A stretch of DNA of 12,815 nucleotides from Candidatus Bathyarchaeota archaeon (lineage in GTDB: Archaea > Thermoproteota > Bathyarchaeia > Bathyarchaeales > Bathycorpusculaceae): positions 1 to 12,815 of the forward strand of contig JAGTRA010000021.1 of the NCBI GenBank assembly GCA_018396935.1, read 5' to 3'. This document shows positions 5,558 through 11,762 of this stretch, one piece after another (within the stretch, counting starts at the first letter, position 1; each line of letters starts with the position of its first letter). The notes beneath the pieces are model-generated. The model was given only the letters and a program-made list of their open reading frames with translations. It was not told the DNA's origin and searched no databases. A program made the translations under genes and the position numbers.

Positions 5558-6466
5558 TCAACCAAGCACTTTCATTAGAATGGCTTTTGCTGAATATAGG
5601 CGGTTCTCGCTTTGCTCATATATTATAGATCTAGGGTCTTCTATCATGTCTGCAGAAATTTCATAGCCCCTATGGATAGGCATATCATGCATAATGTAGG
5701 CGTTACTATCCTTCAACAAATCCCTATTTACTTGATATGGCATCATAAGCTTAATGCGTCTTTCTTTTTCCTCAGCATATTTTGGGTCTAGGAAGAACTC
5801 CATGTCAACCCATGTATCAGTATAAACGAAGTCTGCGTCTTTAACAGCCTCTCTGACATCTAAAGTTGTGGTCCACAACCCTGTTTTCCTAGCTTCCTCG
5901 AGGAGTTCATCATCTCTGCTGTGTTCGTTAAAAATTGGAGTTACTGTTGTAATTTTAACGCCCACTTTTGTACAGCCTTCAATAAGCGAATTGCACACAT
6001 TATTATGAACTCCTATATAGACGAGTTTAACCCCTTTTAGGCGTCCCATCTTCTCCTTAATGGTCATTAAGTCGGCTATAACCTGGCTTGGGTGATATTT
6101 CTCGTCACATCCATTAATTACGGGAACTTTTGATGCTTTAGCCATAACTTGTAGGTCTGCATGTCTAAGTAGTCTAGCCATTATGCAGTCAACATTTCTA
6201 GAAAGATATTGAGTCTCATCGTATATGTCTGCGATGGTGAAATTTGTTGTTCTCCAGTCGATGTAAATGGCGTGACCACCCATTTGAGTCATAGCTACTT
6301 CGAAGGAGACTCTTGTTCGAGTTGAGGTTTTCTGGAATATCATCGCCAGAGACATGCCATCTAAGGCTTTTCGGTATTTTTCAGGGTTATATTTAACCTC
6401 TATAGCCTTGTCAATCAGTTCTAAAAGCTCTTGACTTGATAGGTTCTTAAAATTGAGTAAATGCAT
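5558..6466 (-). CDS. Ornithine carbamoyltransferase-like enzyme with altered substrate pocket
   Basis: The 302-residue protein is an aspartate/ornithine carbamoyltransferase superfamily member. The carbamoyl-phosphate site is intact: STRTR (48-52), R98 in MARLLRH, and HPSQ (125-128, usually HPCQ in OTC). The amino-acid side differs. The OTC loop D-x-x-x-S-M-G reads D217-T-W-V-D221-M222-E, and the catalytic HCLP reads H260-D-M-P, followed by IHRGYEI. The N155-N156 pair that contacts ornithine is kept. OTC enzymes use the missing Ser and Cys for ornithine, so a plain argF assignment is doubtful. The new Asp at position 221 would suit a substrate with an extra positive charge; with speD-bpsA downstream on the same strand, a di- or polyamine substrate is a reasonable guess. 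GGGTGG (6473-6478) gives a good ribosome-binding site. Confidence 0.75.
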   Translation of the reverse strand: MHLLNFKNLSSQELLELIDKAIEVKYNPEKYRKALDGMSLAMIFQKTSTRTRVSFEVAMTQMGGHAIYIDWRTTNFTIADIYDETQYLSRNVDCIMARLLRHADLQVMAKASKVPVINGCDEKYHPSQVIADLMTIKEKMGRLKGVKLVYIGVHNNVCNSLIEGCTKVGVKITTVTPIFNEHSRDDELLEEARKTGLWTTTLDVREAVKDADFVYTDTWVDMEFFLDPKYAEEKERRIKLMMPYQVNRDLLKDSNAYIMHDMPIHRGYEISADMIEDPRSIIYEQSENRLYSAKAILMKVLG

Positions 6467-6495
6467 TTATTCCACCCTCAACCTAAGCACAGAGA

Positions 6496-6540
6496 TGTTA
6501 AATAATCATGAAAAGTTAAAGTTTATGGAAAAATAATTTC
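6496..6540. promoter_or_regulatory. Divergent promoter region, carbamoyltransferase and dtdA
   Basis: The 99-nt gap is very A/T-rich. For dtdA, aaaataatt (about 6530-6538) lies 27-30 nt before the ATG at 6566 and no Shine-Dalgarno sequence precedes that ATG, suggesting a leaderless message. For the minus-strand gene, attatttaa (6498-6506) lies about 35 nt from its ATG, allowing a short leader with the GGGTGG site. Assignments rest on spacing and composition only. Confidence 0.35.
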
Positions 6541-6565
6541 TTCAACAAACTACCTTTATTCCCCT

Positions 6566-7396
6566 ATGGACACAATAGTCATAGCATCATCTATTAAGGA
6601 TCAGGCAAGCATAAACATCGCCAAAAGCATCCTGCGAAACTATCCATTTAAGGAGGTTCCCAAAGTAATTGAAGGAAATCCTGTTTATAGGGCTGAGGTT
6701 GAAAGTAGGGAAGTATTGCTTATAACATTGAATGAGGAGCTAATTTATGCTCAGCATATTACGGATGTTATTCCAAAGCCTGAGATGATAATTTTCGTCT
6801 CGAGACACAGCAGCTTAAGTGGTATTCCCACCCTATCAGTACATGTACCTGGAAACCTTGGAAGTGCAGAACTTGGTGGAGAACCTAGGAGAGTTTCAAT
6901 AGCCCCAGCTTTCGCTATGAAAGCAGCCCTAAAAGCTATGAATAGGCTCGTTATCGAGGAAAACTTGGAATATGAGGTTTCATATGAATGCACCCATCAT
7001 GGTCCATCACTTGATGTCCCAGCAATGTTTGCTGAATTGGGGAGTTCTCCTGAAAATTGGAGGGATGAACAAGCTGCTATGGTTGTAGCTCAAGCAGTTA
7101 TTGAATCAATATTAGGTTTTAACGAAGAAAAAGGTCAACCAGCGCTGGGCATAGGTGGCCCTCACTATAATATAAAGTTCACGAGGAAGGCTATTGAGGA
7201 AGATATAGCCTTTGGCCACATTATACCAAAATATGCTCTTCAATGGATAGATGCGGACATCATAAGGCAGTGTGTTGATAGAACTAGGGAAAAGGTTAGA
7301 ATTGCAGTACTAGATTGGAAAGGAATTCAGGGATTATATAAGCATCAAATAGTTGAATGTCTTGAAAAAATTGGCTTAAGTATAGTAAAGGCTTAA
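6566..7396 (+). CDS. dtdA: D-aminoacyl-tRNA deacylase (DTD2/GEK1 type)
   Basis: This enzyme hydrolyses D-amino acids wrongly attached to tRNA (and, as shown for plant and archaeal DTD2, aldehyde-modified aminoacyl-tRNA), protecting translation. The 276-residue protein carries the family blocks SRHSSLSGIPTLSVHVPGN (79-97), CTHHGPS (142-148), ELGSSPENW (157-165) and GIGGPHY (195-201), and length matches archaeal DtdA. The His pair at 144-145 and H200 are the expected metal/active-site histidines. The ATG at 6566 has no ribosome-binding site and is probably leaderless. It stands alone on this strand, divergent from the carbamoyltransferase and followed by a 113-nt gap before the secE operon. Confidence 0.95.
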   Translation: MDTIVIASSIKDQASINIAKSILRNYPFKEVPKVIEGNPVYRAEVESREVLLITLNEELIYAQHITDVIPKPEMIIFVSRHSSLSGIPTLSVHVPGNLGSAELGGEPRRVSIAPAFAMKAALKAMNRLVIEENLEYEVSYECTHHGPSLDVPAMFAELGSSPENWRDEQAAMVVAQAVIESILGFNEEKGQPALGIGGPHYNIKFTRKAIEEDIAFGHIIPKYALQWIDADIIRQCVDRTREKVRIAVLDWKGIQGLYKHQIVECLEKIGLSIVKA

Positions 7397-7463
7397 CACG
7401 CTCATAACTAATCATTTTGAAAAGTTTTAAACAAAAACAACCTAGGCTGAATAGAAAAGTTAA

Positions 7464-7494
7464 TTTATAAATTTGTGTTGTTTAGAGAACACAA
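7464..7494 (+). promoter_or_regulatory. Promoter and dyad upstream of the secE-nusG-L11 operon
   Basis: tttataaat (7464-7472) is a good TATA box; a start about 26 nt downstream would be near 7490-7496, about 15-20 nt before the secE ATG. Immediately after the TATA box, ttgtgtt (7473-7479) and aacacaa (7488-7494) form a perfect 7-bp dyad with an 8-nt spacer. A dyad between TATA box and start site is where archaeal repressors often bind. The rest of the 113-nt gap (7397-7463) is A/T-rich and shows nothing further. Confidence 0.5.
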
Positions 7495-7509
7495 CTTGTG
7501 GTATATAAA

Positions 7510-7674
7510 ATGGGGTTAAGAGGTTTCCTATCTCAATGTGCACGGGTCCTGAAGTTAGCGGTTAAGCCTGGACGAGATGAATTACGGTTATCAATAAGAA
7601 TATGCTTCCTAGGGATAAGCGTGGTGGGCCTCATAGGTTTTGTAATAAAGATGTTAACAAGTGCAATACCATAG
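7510..7674 (+). CDS. secE: Preprotein translocase subunit SecE (Sec61 gamma)
   Basis: A 54-codon gene beginning MGLRGFLSQCARVLKLAVKP and ending IKMLTSAIP at TAG 7672-7674. SecE clamps the two halves of SecY in the membrane channel. The archaeal pattern is clear: a short amphipathic N-terminal helix, the K-P-(G/T)-R-(D/E)-E loop (KPGRDE, residues 19-24), then a single C-terminal membrane span (about 32-50, ICFLGISVVG through LIGFVIKML). The predicted membrane span and the position directly before nusG match nearly all archaea. The ATG follows a TATA box at the expected distance; GTGGT just upstream is a weak ribosome-binding site. FtsY in the other block delivers substrates to the channel this subunit belongs to. 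Confidence 0.93.
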   Translation: MGLRGFLSQCARVLKLAVKPGRDELRLSIRICFLGISVVGLIGFVIKMLTSAIP

Positions 7675-7687
7675 GCTGTGGAGGATG

Positions 7688-8167
7688 ATGAACTTGGAGA
7701 AAAAGCCAACGAAGATATTTGCTGTAAGAGTCACAACAGGGCAGGAGAGAAACGTAGCTAGGCTTTTAGCTGCAAGGATAGAGATGCATAACATTCCGAT
7801 AAAGGCCATCCTTGTTCCAGAGGCGTTGAAGGGTTACATATTTATGGAGGCTGAAGGACCCCATATGGTGGAACAAGCCATAGCAGGCGTCAGGCACATA
7901 AGATCTAGAGTTCCAGATTTCGTTAACTTTTCTGAAATTGAGAAGTATATCGTACGTAAGCCGGTTATAGAAGAGCTTAGCGAAAACGACATAGTTGAAA
8001 TTATAGGTGGGCCATTTAAGGGTATGCGCGCCAAAATAACTCGTGTGGATAGGGATAAAGAGGAAGTAACCCTTGAGCTTTTAGAAGCAACTTTCATTAT
8101 GCCGATAACAGTTCATTCAGATTACGTGAAGCTTGTTGAAAAGGCAAAAAGTGAAGGAGGCGGTTAG
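7688..8167 (+). CDS. nusG: Transcription elongation factor Spt5/NusG
   Basis: Archaeal Spt5 binds the RNA polymerase clamp with Spt4, raising processivity and linking RNA polymerase to the ribosome. The NGN domain (about residues 8-85) begins [17 protein letters not shown] and includes [12 protein letters not shown]; a single KOW domain follows with [17 protein letters not shown] and ends near [10 protein letters not shown]. The start is uncertain: ATG 7685, ATG 7688 and TTG 7694 all follow GGAGG (7680-7684), and TTG 7694 has the best spacing (9 nt), giving [12 protein letters not shown] longer form from 7661 would overlap secE and adds nothing conserved. The L11 start lies one base after the stop. 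Confidence 0.95.
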   Translation: MNLEKKPTKIFAVRVTTGQERNVARLLAARIEMHNIPIKAILVPEALKGYIFMEAEGPHMVEQAIAGVRHIRSRVPDFVNFSEIEKYIVRKPVIEELSENDIVEIIGGPFKGMRAKITRVDRDKEEVTLELLEATFIMPITVHSDYVKLVEKAKSEGGG

Positions 8168-8168
8168 A

Positions 8169-8663
8169 GTGGGTGAGAAAAAAGTTGTAGAATTGCTTGT
8201 AAATGGTGGACAGGCTACGGCAGGTCCGCCCCTAGGGCCAGCTTTAGGACCTTTAGGCGTAAACGTCATGGCTGTTGTAAACAAAATAAATGAGCTTACT
8301 AAGGAATTTTCTGGAATGAAGGTGCCCGTTAAAGTTACCGTTGACGTTGAAACTAAGGAGTTCGAGGTGGCTGTTGGAACTCCAACGACTTCAGCGCTTA
8401 TCATAAGTGAGCTTAAAATAGAGAAGGGTTCAGGAAATCCTAAGCAGGATAAAGTTGGAAATTTAACCATTCAGCAAGCTATACGAATTGCAAAAATAAA
8501 ACGTCCAGAGTTACTAGCTAAGTCCTTAAAGAACGCGGTAAAAGAGATTTTAGGAACCTGCGTAAGTATGGGCGTTACGGTTGAAGGCAAGGATCCAAGG
8601 GAAATTATTAGGGAAATAGATGAAGGTGTATACGACAAAATATTAACTGAAAGTGAAGACTGA
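8169..8663 (+). CDS. rpl11: 50S ribosomal protein L11
   Basis: L11 forms the base of the ribosomal stalk on the GTPase-associated 23S region. The N-terminal domain has the invariant [20 protein letters not shown] (residues 13-32, the hinge to the factor-binding face), and the C-terminal RNA-binding domain contains [15 protein letters not shown] and the C-terminal [17 protein letters not shown] block. At 164 residues it fits archaeal L11. GTG 8169 is chosen because a perfect GGAGG (8156-8160) lies 8 nt upstream and the family starts just before this point; an upstream in-frame TTG at 8133 inside nusG would add non-conserved residues. A TATA-like element follows the gene before L1. Confidence 0.97.
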   Translation: MGEKKVVELLVNGGQATAGPPLGPALGPLGVNVMAVVNKINELTKEFSGMKVPVKVTVDVETKEFEVAVGTPTTSALIISELKIEKGSGNPKQDKVGNLTIQQAIRIAKIKRPELLAKSLKNAVKEILGTCVSMGVTVEGKDPREIIREIDEGVYDKILTESED

Positions 8664-8671
8664 AGAGAACA

Positions 8672-8717
8672 TTTTTATAATGGCTTTCTCATCCATGAAT
8701 GGCGCGGGGCCCTTTAA
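8672..8717 (+). promoter_or_regulatory. L1 leader with possible internal promoter
   Basis: The 54-nt gap between L11 and L1 is the largest inside this operon. tttttataa (8672-8680) resembles a TATA box and would start transcription near 8700, just before GCGGGGCCC (8704-8712), which contains the palindrome gggccc. In methanogens L1 represses its own operon by binding its mRNA at or near this position, so this gap is the natural place to look for an L1 site; I cannot recognise one with confidence. Confidence 0.3.
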
Positions 8718-9371
8718 ATGCCAATAGAAAAGAAAGCAATACTTGCAGCGGTTAAAGAAGCCAGAGAGAAGAGTAAAAAAAGAAACTTCATACAGTCAGT
8801 AGAGCTTATCTTAAGCCTAAAAGACATAGATATGAAGTCCTCTCAAAGCAGAATTCAGGAAGATATTGAAATTCCAAACCCTCCAAAGGAAAAAACAAGC
8901 AAAATATGCGTCATCGCGACCGGAGAAGTTGCCTTAAAGGCTAAAAAGGCGAAAGCGGATATGGTTATGGATCGACCTGAGCTTGAAGCTCTAGCTGGAA
9001 ATAAGAAGGAGCTTAGGAAAATAGCAAATGAGTATGATTTCTTTCTTGTAGAGGCTCCACTTATGCCCCTTGTTGGTAAAGTTTTAGGCGCCTTCCTCGG
9101 TCCTAGAGGTAAAAGACCTGTGCCCATACCGCCAACAGCAGACCTAGAAGCATTACTAAATAAGTACCGTAGGACTGTTAGCATTAGGATGCGAAATCAG
9201 CCAGTTATACAGTGCCGCATTGGAACAGAAAACATGAGCGATGATGAGATAGCTGAAAACATAAGCGCCGTTATAAACGCCATAGAAAGTAAGCTGGAGA
9301 AAGGTGTAAAAAACATTAAGTCAATTTATATTAAAACCACGATGGGTTCACCAGCAAAGGTAAGAATGTGA
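8718..9371 (+). CDS. rpl1: 50S ribosomal protein L1
   Basis: L1 forms the mobile stalk near the E site and in archaea can repress its own operon. The 217-residue protein has the two-domain archaeal form: an N-terminal RSKKRNFIQSVEL-like start (here KSKKRNFIQSVEL, 19-31), a Rossmann-like inserted domain (about 65-155) with LMPLVGKVLGAFLGPRGKRP, and the C-terminal return to domain I with MRNQPVIQCRIGTENMSDD and TTMGSPAKVRM. The conserved T-x-M-G-x-P loop needed for 23S binding is intact. ATG 8718 follows a GC-rich stretch with no clean Shine-Dalgarno site. Its TGA overlaps the L10 GTG by 4 nt (GTGA), so L10 translation is coupled. Confidence 0.97.
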   Translation: MPIEKKAILAAVKEAREKSKKRNFIQSVELILSLKDIDMKSSQSRIQEDIEIPNPPKEKTSKICVIATGEVALKAKKAKADMVMDRPELEALAGNKKELRKIANEYDFFLVEAPLMPLVGKVLGAFLGPRGKRPVPIPPTADLEALLNKYRRTVSIRMRNQPVIQCRIGTENMSDDEIAENISAVINAIESKLEKGVKNIKSIYIKTTMGSPAKVRM

Positions 9372-10252
9372 AGGAGGAGACGAATCTGCCATCCCAACAG
9401 GTTTTAATGCAAAAAGCAAAACAAGTTGAAGAGGTAATAGGGCTCCTAGGAAAATATAGAGTGTTGGCCATAGCAGATTTGCAGAAAGTGAGGGCGTCTC
9501 AACTCCAAGAATTCAAGAAAAAGTTTGGATCTGAAGTTTACATCAGGGTGATAAAGAATACTTTAATGAAGAAAGCCTTAGAAAAGTGCGCTGACAAGCC
9601 TGAATCAAGGGAATTACTTAGATACATAACTGGACAAAACGTTTATCTTTTCACTAACATGAATCCATTTAAGCTAGCTCTACTCCTCGAGCGGGGAAAA
9701 GTTAAACTTATAGCAAAAGCGGGAGATGTGGCCTCCTTTGACGTAATAGTTCCAGCGGGCAACACAGGCATACCTCCTGGACCAATTATAAGTCAATTAA
9801 ATGCTGTTGGTCTACCGACGAGGATAGAGTCGGGGAGCGTCTGGATAAGCAAGGATACCTTAGTAGCCCGTAAGGGCGAGGTAATATCTGAAAAGTTAGC
9901 GAGCGTTCTTGCTAAGCTTGGAATTAAAGCTGTTGAAGCAGGATTATCGCTAAAGGCTGTATACCTTGATGGCTTAATAATAGAAGGCAGCCAGCTTAAG
10001 GTAGATATTGAAAAAGTAAGGAAGGATGTTGAAAACGCTCATGTGGAGGCCTTTAAACTTTCAGTGGGCGTAGCTTACCCAACTAGGGAAAATGTACAAA
10101 TGCTAGTCCAGATCGCTTATAGAGAAGCCCGTGCCTTAGCCATAGGCGCTGCGATACCAACTAAGGAAACCATTAAAGACCTCATCTTAAGGGCCCATGC
10201 TGAAATGTTAAGTTTAAGTATGAGAATCCCTAATTTGGAAGAAGCAAAATAA
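9368..10252 (+). CDS. rpl10: 50S ribosomal protein L10 (P0), without acidic tail
   Basis: P0 anchors dimers of L12/P1 to the stalk base beside L11. Residues 1-110 form the rRNA-binding domain (YRVLAIADLQKVRASQLQ and RVIKNTLMKKAL), then the archaeal insertion domain with PAGNTGIPPGPIISQL and the strand SGSVWISKDTLV. The C-terminal spine (about 210-290) contains helices that hold L12 dimers (SVGVAYPTRENVQML and IGAAIPTKETIKDLIL). The protein stops at IPNLEEAK, residue 294. Most euryarchaeal P0 proteins continue with a hinge, an acidic segment and an L-x-x-L-F-G end like that of P1; here that is absent. The gene has a four-base overlap with L1. The absence may be normal in this lineage. Confidence 0.96.
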   Translation: MKEETNLPSQQVLMQKAKQVEEVIGLLGKYRVLAIADLQKVRASQLQEFKKKFGSEVYIRVIKNTLMKKALEKCADKPESRELLRYITGQNVYLFTNMNPFKLALLLERGKVKLIAKAGDVASFDVIVPAGNTGIPPGPIISQLNAVGLPTRIESGSVWISKDTLVARKGEVISEKLASVLAKLGIKAVEAGLSLKAVYLDGLIIEGSQLKVDIEKVRKDVENAHVEAFKLSVGVAYPTRENVQMLVQIAYREARALAIGAAIPTKETIKDLILRAHAEMLSLSMRIPNLEEAK

Positions 10253-10293
10253 GGAGATGCTAGTTAAAATAATTGGGTAGAGAGGTGAAGTGA

Positions 10294-10617
10294 ATGGAAT
10301 ATGTATATGCTGCAATGTTACTTCACAGGGCTGGAAAAGAGATAAATGAGGAAAACCTAACGCGGGTGCTTTCAGCAGCAGGCGTAAATGTCGACGCCGT
10401 AAGGGTTAAGGCGCTAGTTGCAGCTTTATCCGAAATAAACATAGATGAAGTAATTAAGTCTGCTTCAACCATGATGGCTGCTCCAGTAGCTGCGGCACCA
10501 ACACCTACAACAGGCGCTGAAGCAAAACCAAAGGAAGAGGAAAAGAAGAAAAAGGAAGAGGAAGAAAAGGCAAGAGAAGAAGCAGCCCTGGAAGGACTTG
10601 GAGCACTCTTCGGCTAA
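10294..10617 (+). CDS. rpl12: 50S ribosomal protein L12 (P1)
   Basis: The stalk protein that recruits elongation and initiation GTPases. The 107-residue protein has the archaeal layout: N-terminal dimerisation and P0-binding helices (1-60, [20 protein letters not shown] and the [17 protein letters not shown] segment), an Ala/Pro hinge (62-75), a lysine/glutamate-rich flexible linker (77-98), and the factor-binding tail LEGLGALFG. It carries the only copy of that tail motif in this window because P0 lacks it. GAGGTGA (10282-10288) gives a strong ribosome-binding site at 5-nt spacing, in keeping with the several copies per ribosome that must be made. A T-rich stretch follows the stop. Confidence 0.97.
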   Translation: MEYVYAAMLLHRAGKEINEENLTRVLSAAGVNVDAVRVKALVAALSEINIDEVIKSASTMMAAPVAAAPTPTTGAEAKPKEEEKKKKEEEEKAREEAALEGLGALFG

Positions 10618-10619
10618 AA

Positions 10620-10640
10620 ACACTCCTTTTTAAATTTCTC
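10620..10640 (+). terminator. T-rich end of the stalk operon
   Basis: The five-T run at 10627-10631, followed by aaattt, lies about 10 nt after the L12 stop without a clear hairpin. Archaeal RNA polymerase usually stops at T-rich tracts alone, and the next gene has its own TATA box, so this is the likely end of the secE-L12 transcript. Confidence 0.45.
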
Positions 10641-10669
10641 CAAATACTTCCCCCATACAGATTTTTAGG

Positions 10670-10681
10670 TTAAAATTTAAA
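10670..10681 (+). promoter_or_regulatory. Promoter of the DUF523 gene
   Basis: ttaaaatttaaa is a TATA-like box centred about 30 nt before the ATG at 10708, and no ribosome-binding site precedes that ATG (tttagttaattatg), which together suggest a leaderless transcript. Confidence 0.4.
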
Positions 10682-10707
10682 CCCTGAAACATCTTTTTTA
10701 GTTAATT

Positions 10708-11121
10708 ATGAAACTATGCAGCGCATGCCTGCTGGGTTTAAAGTGCCGATATGATGGTGGCCATTCACTTAACGATAGGGTCGTAAATCTCCTTAAAGAA
10801 GAGGTTTTAATCCCTATTTGCCCTGAGCAACTCGGTGGTCTACCTACTCCAAGGGAGCCAGCTGAAATAAGAAATGGAAGAGTTCTAACAAAATCTGGTA
10901 AAGATGTTACGGAAAACTTTCAAAGAGGCGCAGAGCAAGTATTAATGCTAGCGAAACTGATGGGCATAAAGGAGGCAATTTTAAAGCAGGGAAGCCCATC
11001 TTGTGGTTGTGGCCGAATTTTCGATGGGACATTTACAGGTAAGTTAACAAGGGGAGATGGTGTAACAACGACCCTACTTAAAAAGAACGGCATAAAAGTT
11101 ATACCAGATGATGAGCTTTAA
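10708..11121 (+). CDS. DUF523 protein, TudS-like thiouracil desulfidase/Fe-S protein
   Basis: The 137 residues match the DUF523 family throughout: SACLLGLKCRYDGGHS (5-20), PICPEQLGGLPTPREPAEI (36-54) and ILKQGSPSCGCG (91-102). The characterised member TudS removes sulfur from thiouracil, using a [4Fe-4S] cluster held by three cysteines whose fourth iron binds the sulfur. The matching cysteines here are probably C7, C38 and C99, with E40 and S96 as nearby conserved residues. Extra cysteines (C4, C13, C101) may be lineage-specific. A role in recycling thiolated pyrimidines from thio-modified tRNA would fit a thermophile but is inference. The gene has its own promoter and is followed 77 nt later by the DUF2148-family gene on the same strand. 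Confidence 0.85.
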   Translation: MKLCSACLLGLKCRYDGGHSLNDRVVNLLKEEVLIPICPEQLGGLPTPREPAEIRNGRVLTKSGKDVTENFQRGAEQVLMLAKLMGIKEAILKQGSPSCGCGRIFDGTFTGKLTRGDGVTTTLLKKNGIKVIPDDEL

Positions 11122-11147
11122 AACTGAAAATTAAATGGTCCTGCGCT

Positions 11148-11157
11148 AATTATTTAA
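11148..11157 (+). promoter_or_regulatory. Promoter of the DUF2148-family gene
   Basis: attatttaag sits about 45-50 nt before the preferred GTG start at 11199. A start near 11178 would exclude the upstream GTG at 11160 from the message and leave a short leader with TGGGGGA (11184-11190) as ribosome-binding site, which is one reason for choosing 11199. Confidence 0.35.
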
Positions 11158-11198
11158 GGGTGCATTATCGTCAAAATCAGGCTTGGGGGAATAGTTAC

Positions 11199-11741
11199 GT
11201 GACTGTAATAAATTCAGATGAGGCTGAATTTAATGCTGCTTTAACTGTGGCTAATTTAATGGTTGCTTCTGCAAGGACCGCTCCAAAGGCTATGGGAGTA
11301 GATAATATTATAGCTGCGATCGTAACAGGTGAGGATAAGGATAGATTAGCAGATAGAATGATGGAGTCGCCTTCTCTACCTATTCCACAAGAGCGCGTAC
11401 AAAAGCAGGTGATGAATGTTAGAAATGCTGACGCTGTGGTTTTGATTGGAGTGAAAATCGATGCTAATGCTGATGAAACGCAGCGTATTTTAAGGCTTAT
11501 AGACTTGGGTATAGCAATAGGTTCAGCTGTAAAAATGGCAAGTCTTCTAAATGTGGATAACCGAGTTATGTATACTGTTGGAAGGGCAGCTCAGGATTTA
11601 AAAATGATAGAAGGCGATGTGGTTTTTGGCATACCCATATCCATAAGGGGGAGCAACATATTCTTCGACCGATATGATCCAATTAAAGCTAAATGGCAGA
11701 ATGAATTGCCTCCTAGGAAGATGAGCAATAAGCCTAAGTAA
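11199..11741 (+). CDS. DUF2148-family protein lacking the Fe-S cysteines
   Basis: A 180-residue member of the archaeal/anaerobe family described as containing a ferredoxin domain (COG4739/DUF2148), of unknown function. The family frame is clear: ARTAPKAMGVDNI (25-37), the V-L-I-G-V strand (81-85), IDLGIAIGSAVK (101-112), VDNRVMYTVGRAA (119-131) and GIPISIRGSNIFFDR (144-158). Typical members carry a cysteine-rich insert, with an N-C-G-A-C-G-type motif, between G-V-K and the I-D-L-G block; here only about 15 residues (IDANADETQRILRL) join the two and the protein has no cysteine at all. The reading frame is intact and the loss clean, so this looks like a functional derivative, not decay. GTG 11199 is chosen over GTG 11160, because family members begin near V-I-N-x-x-E-A-E. 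Confidence 0.8.
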   Translation: MTVINSDEAEFNAALTVANLMVASARTAPKAMGVDNIIAAIVTGEDKDRLADRMMESPSLPIPQERVQKQVMNVRNADAVVLIGVKIDANADETQRILRLIDLGIAIGSAVKMASLLNVDNRVMYTVGRAAQDLKMIEGDVVFGIPISIRGSNIFFDRYDPIKAKWQNELPPRKMSNKPK

Positions 11742-11742
11742 T

Positions 11743-11762
11743 GTTTTAGCTTAAGCTAAAAC
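11743..11762. terminator. Perfect 20-bp palindrome between convergent genes
   Basis: gttttagcttaagctaaaac is its own reverse complement. As RNA it gives an 8-bp stem with a TTAA loop in either direction. It starts right after the stop of the DUF2148-family gene and contains the stop and last codons (F-S-L-S) of the convergent methyltransferase gene. A bidirectional terminator is the simplest reading. Confidence 0.5.

Noticed and set aside
5558-6466. Plain assignment as argF (ornithine carbamoyltransferase)
   Set aside because: The ornithine-binding S-M-G and catalytic H-C-L-P residues are changed, so only a superfamily call is justified.
7397-7509. A tRNA or small structured RNA in the gap before secE
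   Set aside because: The gap is very A/T-rich, with no TTC-type arm, acceptor pairing or CCA end; only the promoter and a dyad are visible.
8117-8470. Antisense ORF across L11
   Set aside because: It mirrors a highly conserved ribosomal protein gene, has no ribosome-binding site and no recognisable protein features; the same applies to the other antisense ORFs over L31e, eIF6, nusG, L1 and dtdA.
10501-10614. The purine-rich stretch in L12 as a repeat element
   Set aside because: It encodes the Lys/Glu linker and tail normal for archaeal L12/P1.
11160-11198. GTG 11160 as the start of the DUF2148-family gene
   Set aside because: The extra 13 residues are not family-like, and GTG 11199 has a G-rich ribosome-binding site and matches the usual N-terminus.
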